Positions 58,157 through 64,000 of a stretch of DNA of 64,000 nucleotides are shown in pieces. The DNA comes from Alphaproteobacteria bacterium (GTDB lineage: Bacteria; Pseudomonadota; Alphaproteobacteria; Caulobacterales; Hyphomonadaceae), in NCBI GenBank assembly GCA_018222605.1, contig JAAEZZ010000006.1, positions 82,071 to 146,070 of the forward strand, read 5' to 3'. The first letter of the stretch is position 1. The number at the start of each line of letters is the position of its first letter. Below the pieces are notes generated by a model. The model ran no database searches. It worked only from the letters and a program-made list of their open reading frames with translations, and had not been told where the DNA came from. Both the position numbers and the translations under genes were made by a program.

Positions 58157-59104
58157 ATGCTCCCTAAAGTATTTATTGATGGCGAAGCTGGCACGACCGG
58201 ACTTCAGATAGCAGAGCGTCTGCGCGCTCGGAACGATCTTGAGCTGATCTCGATCGATCCGGCCAAGCGCAAGGACAATGATGAGCGTGCGCGGCTTATG
58301 AACATGTCAGACGCCGTGATTCTCTGCCTGCCGGATGAGGCCGCGCGTCTGGGCGTTTCCCTTGTGAGCAGCCCGAACACCGTCATCATCGATGCCTCCA
58401 CGGCCCACCGGGTGAACAATAGTTGGACGTATGGCTTCCCCGAGATGGACAAGAATCAGCGCGCAGCCATCCGGGCCTCGCGGCGAATTTCCAATCCGGG
58501 CTGCTATCCCACCGGCGTGATCGCGCTACTTCGGCCTTTGGTCTCGAAATGGCTTCTGCCAACCTCCTGGCCGATCGTGGTGTCTGCCGTGTCCGGCTAT
58601 TCCGGTGGCGGCAAGGCCATGATTGCGGAATTCGAGGATGCCGGATCTGAGACATATACGGATGAGAATTTCCGCATCTACGGCCTAACACAAAAGCACA
58701 AGCATCCTCCGGAAATGCGCAAATATTCCCGGCTTGAAAACCTGCCTGTGTTCATGCCGTCTGTCGGTCGCTTTGCGCAGGGCATGATCATCGAGATTGG
58801 CCTTCCGATGTGGGCCATTCCGGGCAAGCCAAATCGCGCACAGCTTCAGGCTGCGCTGGCGGCGGCATATGAGGGTGAGCGTTTCGTGAAGGTTGCGACC
58901 CTGGCGGAATGTGACGCCATGAAGGGTCTTGAGCCGGAAGCCTGCAATGGCACCAACCGGCTGGAGTTGTTCGTCTTTGGATCGGATGAGGAAGTCCGTC
59001 TCGTGGCGCGGCTCGACAATCTCGGCAAGGGCGCATCAGGGGCTGCCGTACAGAATCTCAACATCGCGCTCGGCTATGACGAGGATGCTGGCCTCATCGC
59101 CTAG
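58157..59104 (+). CDS. argC: N-acetyl-gamma-glutamyl-phosphate reductase, short type
   Basis: ATG 58157 gives 315 residues, the length of the type-2 ArgC group. 'KVFIDGEAGTTGLQIAERL' is the NADP-binding start, 'RISNPGCYPTGVIALLRPL' holds the catalytic Cys, and 'YGLTQKHKHPPEMRKYSRL' the His-rich substrate site. It carries out the third step of arginine synthesis. It converges with phaC. Confidence 0.93.
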   Translation: MLPKVFIDGEAGTTGLQIAERLRARNDLELISIDPAKRKDNDERARLMNMSDAVILCLPDEAARLGVSLVSSPNTVIIDASTAHRVNNSWTYGFPEMDKNQRAAIRASRRISNPGCYPTGVIALLRPLVSKWLLPTSWPIVVSAVSGYSGGGKAMIAEFEDAGSETYTDENFRIYGLTQKHKHPPEMRKYSRLENLPVFMPSVGRFAQGMIIEIGLPMWAIPGKPNRAQLQAALAAAYEGERFVKVATLAECDAMKGLEPEACNGTNRLELFVFGSDEEVRLVARLDNLGKGASGAAVQNLNIALGYDEDAGLIA

Positions 59105-59112
59105 AAGAGGGC

Positions 59113-60948
59113 TTAGTCCAGTGGAAGCTTGATGTCTTCCAGGCGCACCTTCGCATAGGTGCCTGGCGCGGCACCGAGGCCCATATCCTTGGGCTGTTTG
59201 GCATTGACCTTGCGGCCAGATTTCGGCCGCAGCCATTCCCACCATGTTGGCCACCAGGAGCCTTTGTGCTCCTCAGCACCTTCCATCCATTCTGCGCCGG
59301 TTTCAGGGAGTGCGCCCTGATTGGTCCAGTGGCAGTACTTCTGTGCATCGGGATGGTTCACCACGCCGGCGATATGGCCGGATGCCGCCAGAATGAAATC
59401 CGTTTTGCCGCCAAACACCTTTGCTGTGCGATAGACGCTCTCCATGGGGCAGATGTGATCATCGCGGCTGGCCTGCACCATGACCGGTATCTTCACATTT
59501 TTCAGGTCGACCTTCTCGCCCAGTACCTTGAACTTGCCGCGGGCCAGCTTGTTCTTGGCGTAGCAGTCCTTGAGGTATTTCTTGTGCACCTTGCCGGGAA
59601 TGTTGGTCTGGTCGGAGTTCCAGTAGAGCAGGTCGAACGGGCGAGGCTCCTTGCCCAGCATGTATTGGTCAATGACATAGCGCCAGACCAGATCGTTCGG
59701 GCGCAGCCAGTTGAAGGTCTCATACATCATCGTGCCAGGCATCACGCCGCCATGCTCATCAATGATGGAGCCAAGATAGGCCCGGCCGCTTTCGTCGGTA
59801 AATACTTTCAGGTCGCCTGCCAGCGCGAAGTCTGACTGCGAGGCAAAGAAGGTGGTCGATTTGATGCGGTCATCGCCCTGCGCTGCCATATGGCCAAGCG
59901 CGGAAGAGAGCAGGGTACCGCCGATACAATAGCCTACCGTGTTAAGGGACTTTTGGCCTGTCGCCTGAAGCGTCGCTTCAACGGCAGCATAGATGCCGTT
60001 CTTTACGTAATCGTCCCAGCTGTAGTCCTTCGTCACTTTGTCGGCAGAGCGCCAGGAGACAACGAAGACGGACAGCCCGCGATCCAGCAGCCAGCGGATC
60101 ATAGAGTTCTCCTCGCGCAGGTCGAGGATGTAGAATTTGTTGATCCATGGCGGGAAGATCAGCAGCGGGCGGGCATAGGTCTGCTCTCCCGGTGGCGTAT
60201 AGTGAATCAGCTCGATCAAATCATTGCGGAAGACAACTTGCCCCGGCGCCGTGGCGACGTTCTCGCCAAGCTGGAACTGGCTCTCATCAGTCTGGGTGAT
60301 GTAGAGCTTGCCGCCGCCTTTCTTCACATCGGCGCGGGCGAGCCGGATGCCCTCCAGCACACTTGCGCCGCCACTCTGGATGAACTCGCGCATGGCCTGC
60401 GGGTTGCTGCCCAGGAAATTCGTGGGAGAGAGGCTGTCGGCCAACTGCTGGCTGAAAAATTTGGTGCGGAAATGCAGATTGTCCGGCATCTCGTCCTGAA
60501 CATGATCTGCGAGGCCCATCAGCCATTTGGCATTCACTTCATAGGCCTTGCGCATGAATCGGAAGCCAAGATTGTTCTGCCATTCCGGATCAGAGAAGCG
60601 CCGGTCGCGATCTTTGGCGTGTGCACCCGAAATGCCCTCGACAGCCATCTCCTGCCACAGCTGCATCCAGCCCTGCATCAGTTCCATATTGGCGTTCATG
60701 ATGGCACTTGGCTTCTGGCTGAAAGCCAGGCCCAAGGCCCTGAATGCTTCGCCGACACCCATCGGGTCGCCGCTGGTGACGGTACCCAAAGGACCATTTC
60801 CTGTCAGGACATCTAGAAAAAGTGCTTGGGACTCTGTATTGGCCAGAGCCAGTGTGGTCAGCAGGGACTGCATCTCCAGTGGATTCTGGTGTGACAGAAG
60901 CTCAGCCAGTGATGGCTGAGTACCTTTGTTGTCCTTGCGGTCCGCCAT
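59113..60948 (-). CDS. phaC: Class I polyhydroxyalkanoate synthase
   Basis: ATG 60948 is preferred to TTG 60957; this gives 611 residues. The N-terminal ~220 residues are the PhaC N-domain, and the catalytic part has 'PLLIFPPWINKFYILDLREE', the lipase-like box 'GYCIGG' with Cys 341 as nucleophile, Asp in 'VQASRDDHICP' and His in 'AASGHIAGVVNHP'. It joins 3-hydroxyacyl-CoA units into PHA granules. No phaR or phasin gene is next to it in the window. Confidence 0.96.
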   Translation of the reverse strand: MADRKDNKGTQPSLAELLSHQNPLEMQSLLTTLALANTESQALFLDVLTGNGPLGTVTSGDPMGVGEAFRALGLAFSQKPSAIMNANMELMQGWMQLWQEMAVEGISGAHAKDRDRRFSDPEWQNNLGFRFMRKAYEVNAKWLMGLADHVQDEMPDNLHFRTKFFSQQLADSLSPTNFLGSNPQAMREFIQSGGASVLEGIRLARADVKKGGGKLYITQTDESQFQLGENVATAPGQVVFRNDLIELIHYTPPGEQTYARPLLIFPPWINKFYILDLREENSMIRWLLDRGLSVFVVSWRSADKVTKDYSWDDYVKNGIYAAVEATLQATGQKSLNTVGYCIGGTLLSSALGHMAAQGDDRIKSTTFFASQSDFALAGDLKVFTDESGRAYLGSIIDEHGGVMPGTMMYETFNWLRPNDLVWRYVIDQYMLGKEPRPFDLLYWNSDQTNIPGKVHKKYLKDCYAKNKLARGKFKVLGEKVDLKNVKIPVMVQASRDDHICPMESVYRTAKVFGGKTDFILAASGHIAGVVNHPDAQKYCHWTNQGALPETGAEWMEGAEEHKGSWWPTWWEWLRPKSGRKVNAKQPKDMGLGAAPGTYAKVRLEDIKLPLD

Positions 60949-61020
60949 TCGTCCCAATGTCGCCTTGTTTGATTGCCTCTAAGTATCGTACCGAATGATT
61001 GTGATTTAATGAGTTTAACC

Positions 61021-61458
61021 ATGAAAAACACGGCGATTCCCCTTATTGGTGTGTCATGTTTGCTTTTGGCTGGCTGCACAGGCTCGGTCGGCAAAGTGCG
61101 CACAGCCATAAACCAGGCGCCTGATTGGTACGATCAGCGGCGTGTAGAGATTCGTGGCGAGGGATATCCACATATCATTGATGTGCCCGAGATCGAGAAG
61201 GGTGAAGAGCCCGGCCAGACCCTTGAAGCCTCCAAGGCGCGCAGCGATGTGCTGCGAGCGGATTTTGAAGCGAACGCGCGAGCGGTACCGCCCGCAGACG
61301 TCGCTGCTGAGATTGCCTCCCTTCGGGAAACAATCCAGCGCGGGTTTGCGGGCTTCCAGGCTGAAGCTGACTTCCTGACGGAAGAAGAAATTGAAGCCAT
61401 CCGATCCGCTTTTGATGTTCCACGAGTTACGAAGGGCCTGAAGGCCGCAAGCAGATGA
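61021..61458 (+). CDS. Lipoprotein of unknown function
   Basis: ATG 61021 gives 145 residues and puts the lipobox (L-L-L-A-G-C, Cys 18) at normal distance. The mature protein contains 'NQAPDWYDQRRVEIRGEGYP', 'IIDVPEIEKGEEPGQTLEAS' and a helical C-terminus. 'APDWYDQRRVEIRGEGYPHI' is a pattern I recognise from uncharacterised alphaproteobacterial lipoproteins. The stop overlaps the aminotransferase ATG. Confidence 0.7.
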   Translation: MKNTAIPLIGVSCLLLAGCTGSVGKVRTAINQAPDWYDQRRVEIRGEGYPHIIDVPEIEKGEEPGQTLEASKARSDVLRADFEANARAVPPADVAAEIASLRETIQRGFAGFQAEADFLTEEEIEAIRSAFDVPRVTKGLKAASR

Positions 61459-62663
61459 ATACAGATTTCCACAAGATACGCCGACTTCCGCCTTATGTCT
61501 TTGAACAAGTAAACCGCCAAAAGGCGGCTCTGCGGGCGCAAGGCGCAGACATTATCGACCTTGGCATGGGTAATCCCGACCTGCCGACCCCGAGCCATAT
61601 CGTTGATAAGCTGTGTGAAACAGCGCGCCGGCCGGATGTGAATGGCTATTCCGCGTCCCGCGGGATCAAGGGCCTGCGCCGTGCGGTGACAGACTACTAC
61701 AAGCGCCGCTTTGATGTGACGCTGGACAAGGACCGTGAGGTTATTGTCACGCTGGGTTCCAAGGAAGGCTTCGCCAATCTGGCCCAAGCGATTTCCGCGC
61801 CGGGCGATGTTATTTTGTCGCCCGACCCATCCTATCCATTGCACTCCTTCGGTTTCATCATTGCCGGGGCGTCCATTCGCGGTGTTCCGGCCCATACGCC
61901 GGAGCAATATTTGTCCAATTTGGGCAAGGCTGTGCGCTATTGCGTGCCGCCGCCAACAGCCATGGTGCTATGCTTTCCGTCGAACCCCACGGCGGAAGTC
62001 TGCGATCTGGATTTCTACAAGGAAGCCGTGAAGTTTGCGCGCAAGCATGATCTGATCGTCTTGTCGGACCTTGCCTATAACGAGATCTATTTCGAAGAGC
62101 CGACGCCCTCCATCCTTCAGGTGGATGGCGCGAAGGATATCGCGGTGGAGTTCACCACCATGTCCAAGACCTATTCGATGGCGGGCTGGCGGATCGGCTT
62201 CGTGGCCGGCAATGAAAAGCTGGTCGGCGCACTGGCTCGCGTGAAATCCTATCTGGATTATGGCGCTTACACGCCCATCCAGGTGGCCGCGACGGCTGCG
62301 CTGGATGGCCCGCAGGACTGCGTTGAGGAAACGCGTCAGATCTATCGCACGCGCCGGGATGTTCTGGTTGAGAGTTTCACCCGCGCAGGCTGGGCTGTGC
62401 CGAGCCCGAAAGCGTCCATGTTTGCCTGGGCCCCGATCCCGGAGCCGCTGCGCGAGATGGGTAGCCTGGAATTCTCTCTGCAGCTGATCAATGAGGCCCA
62501 TGTCGCGGTTGCACCAGGGGCTGGCTTTGGTGAGCAAGGAGACGGCCATGTCCGGATCGCGCTGGTGGAGAATGAACAACGTATCCGCCAGGCTGCACGG
62601 AACATCCGCAAGTTCCTTCAGGCCCGTGGTGTGCAGGATATTTCCCCGGCTGCGGCGGAATAA
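61455..62663 (+). CDS. Class I aminotransferase, AlaC-like
   Basis: This 402-residue protein has the fold-type I pattern: 'IIDLGMGNPDLPTPSHIVDK', 'TLGSKEGFANLAQAISAPGD', 'FPSNPTAEVCDLDFYKEAV' (where N-P-T is the common cofactor site), and the PLP lysine in 'TTMSKTYSMAGWRIGF'. Length and motifs fit AlaC (glutamate-pyruvate aminotransferase), with LL-diaminopimelate or methionine aminotransferase as alternatives. The next gene, homoserine dehydrogenase, places it with amino acid synthesis. Confidence 0.85.
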   Translation: MNTDFHKIRRLPPYVFEQVNRQKAALRAQGADIIDLGMGNPDLPTPSHIVDKLCETARRPDVNGYSASRGIKGLRRAVTDYYKRRFDVTLDKDREVIVTLGSKEGFANLAQAISAPGDVILSPDPSYPLHSFGFIIAGASIRGVPAHTPEQYLSNLGKAVRYCVPPPTAMVLCFPSNPTAEVCDLDFYKEAVKFARKHDLIVLSDLAYNEIYFEEPTPSILQVDGAKDIAVEFTTMSKTYSMAGWRIGFVAGNEKLVGALARVKSYLDYGAYTPIQVAATAALDGPQDCVEETRQIYRTRRDVLVESFTRAGWAVPSPKASMFAWAPIPEPLREMGSLEFSLQLINEAHVAVAPGAGFGEQGDGHVRIALVENEQRIRQAARNIRKFLQARGVQDISPAAAE

Positions 62664-62737
62664 CACCCACCCTCGACGCCTGCCACCAAACCCGCTATGC
62701 GCTGCCCTGACTGAACACTAAGCAGAAGGGGCACCAA

Positions 62738-64000
62738 GTGGCGCCATTACGGATAGGTATCGCAGGGCTCGGCCATGTCGGCTGTGGTCTCATTGAACTG
62801 GTTGAACGGCAGGATCGCCTGCGGATTCCGGGTCAGATTGAGATTACAGGCGTCAGCGCGCGCAGCCAATCGCGAAACCGTCCGGTCGATACCAGCAAGT
62901 ATCGCTGGTTCGATGATGCCGCCACCTTGGCCGAAGACCCGGATGTCGATGTCTTTGTCGAGCTTATCGGCGGGTCTGATGGGCCGGCTAAGTTCGCAGT
63001 TGAAGAGGCGTTGAAGGCAGGCAAGCCGGTGATCACGGCCAACAAGGCCCTGATTGCCAAGCATGGCATGGCGCTCGCCAAGCTGGCTGAGGAGAAGCAG
63101 GTTGACCTGCTCTTCGAGGCGGCTGTGGCGGGCGGCATCCCGGTCGTGCGCGTCCTGCGCGACAGCCTGGCCGGCGTCGAGATCAAGCGCGTGTCGGGCA
63201 TTCTGAACGGTACATGCAACTTCCTCACAACGACAATGCTGGAAACCGGCCGGTCGTATGATGACGTACTGGCCGAAGCCCAGAAGCTTGGCTACGCTGA
63301 AGCGGACCCGACGTTGGACGTGTCCGGCATGGACGCTGCCCACAAGGCAGCGATCCTGTCGGCCATCGCCTTTTCCGCTGATCTGGACTTCTCGAAAGTG
63401 AAGGTCTCCGGGGTCGATACGATCGAGCTTCAGGATCTGCGTTTGGCTGATCGCCTGGGCCTGCGGATCAAGCTGATTGCCGAGGGCGTGCTGACCGATG
63501 ACGGGGTTGTGTGCCGGGTTGAGCCAATGGCGCTGCCGGTTTCGCATCCCTTGGCGCGCATCGACGGCTCCCTGAACACGGTTCGCATTGAGGGCGACCC
63601 GGTGGGCGCGGTGACGCTGACGGGGCCCGGCGCGGGCGCTGGTCCGACGGCGAGCGCGGTGATGGGCGATGTCGCAAAGATGTTCCGCCCGGCCATCCGT
63701 CCGGCCTTTGGCCGTGCAGAACACCATATGGCCCGCCCATTTACCGAAGGGCGCGGGGACGAAGTCTCTGCCTTCTTCCTGAGCATGAGGCTGGCTGACA
63801 AGCCGGGTGCATTGGCAGCCCTGTCGGAATCGCTGGCAGCGGAAGGCGTCTCTGTCGACAAGATCCTCCAGGACTCTGCAGATGAAAGCGGAGCGAGCCC
63901 GGTCGCCATTGTTACGCACAGATGTGCGCGGTCAAACATGCAGGCAGCCTTGGCCCGACTGCAAAAATTTGCAATTCCTGTCGACCCGCCGCGCCTTATT
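62738..64000 (+). CDS. hom: Homoserine dehydrogenase (partial, open at right edge)
   Basis: GTG 62738 after GAAGGGG opens a frame that has no stop up to 64000, so it is absent from the ORF track. 421 codons are visible. 'LRIGIAGLGHVGCGLIELVE' is the NAD(P)-binding start, 'KPVITANKALIAKHGMALAK' and 'GILNGTCNFLTTTMLETGRS' are conserved catalytic-domain motifs, and 'DKPGALAALSESLAAEGVSV' starts an ACT domain. It reduces aspartate semialdehyde to homoserine for Thr, Met and Ile. Only the last few residues are probably missing. Confidence 0.95.
   Translation, partial: MAPLRIGIAGLGHVGCGLIELVERQDRLRIPGQIEITGVSARSQSRNRPVDTSKYRWFDDAATLAEDPDVDVFVELIGGSDGPAKFAVEEALKAGKPVITANKALIAKHGMALAKLAEEKQVDLLFEAAVAGGIPVVRVLRDSLAGVEIKRVSGILNGTCNFLTTTMLETGRSYDDVLAEAQKLGYAEADPTLDVSGMDAAHKAAILSAIAFSADLDFSKVKVSGVDTIELQDLRLADRLGLRIKLIAEGVLTDDGVVCRVEPMALPVSHPLARIDGSLNTVRIEGDPVGAVTLTGPGAGAGPTASAVMGDVAKMFRPAIRPAFGRAEHHMARPFTEGRGDEVSAFFLSMRLADKPGALAALSESLAAEGVSVDKILQDSADESGASPVAIVTHRCARSNMQAALARLQKFAIPVDPPRLI

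Noticed and set aside
1-64000. CRISPR array, rRNA genes or insertion sequences
   Set aside because: No regularly spaced direct repeats, rRNA-like stretches or transposase frames were seen in the window.

Overview
The window is a piece of an alphaproteobacterial chromosome, GC-rich and densely packed, with a tailed prophage in roughly the first 25 kb and ordinary host genes in the rest. PhyR, an ATP12-family F1 chaperone, a class I PHA synthase, heme A synthase and the block tatABC-serS-surE-pcm-yajC-secDF all point to Alphaproteobacteria. The tone of the proteins and the polysaccharide-degrading and TonB functions suggest an aquatic or marine Hyphomonadaceae-like bacterium, but that family assignment is an inference.

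PROPHAGE (1 to about 25034). It is read left to right as the morphogenesis half of a siphovirus-like phage: end of the large terminase, portal, protease/scaffold (DUF2213), decoration protein, major capsid protein (DUF2184), head-tail connectors, Mu gpF-like minor head protein, HK97 gp10-like protein, tail terminator, tail tube, the tail-chaperone pair G/GT with a textbook -1 frameshift signal, tape measure, DUF1833 protein, NlpC/P60 peptidase, J-like tip protein and a beta-helix tailspike. A four-gene minus-strand cassette follows (two paralogous mini beta-helix proteins, an unknown protein, a methyltransferase). Next comes the lysis region: DUF1353, GH108 endolysin, a 40-residue membrane peptide, a lipoprotein and two membrane proteins. 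The right end holds a minus-strand four-helix membrane protein and a divergent small ribbon-helix-helix-like regulator whose promoter contains perfect inverted repeats. The phage stops against the 3' end of a tRNA-Gly(CCC), the likely attachment site. Integrase, repressor and replication genes are not in the window and would lie to the left.

HOST, 25-35 kb. GH51 arabinofuranosidase with a LacI-type operator; crcB, an RluC-type pseudouridine synthase and a HAD phosphatase as an overlapping operon; a heparin-lyase-I-like lipoprotein; the ATP12 chaperone; pccB; a degenerate alpha/beta hydrolase; and an orphan phyR with a candidate EcfG promoter.

HOST, 35-46 kb. A histidine-rich ZnuD-like TonB receptor with a small partner; an uncharacterised two-gene unit (four-helix coiled-coil membrane protein plus a vWA-like protein); a GH9 cellulase; xthA; tatABC; and serS, which carries an in-frame insert of low GC.

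HOST, 46-64 kb. A DUF559 endonuclease next to a palindromic repeat pair; surE, pcm, yajC, secD, secF; a LOG-family hydrolase; an Atm1-type ABC exporter; a phosphatidylserine-decarboxylase-like protein without catalytic residues; ctaA; rplM-rpsI; argC; phaC; an AlaC-like aminotransferase; and homoserine dehydrogenase, cut by the window edge.

The most interesting items are the serS insert, the vWA/membrane pair, the phage minus-strand cassette, the -1 frameshift signal, the antisense gene inside the phage late operon, and the decarboxylase homologue without an active site.
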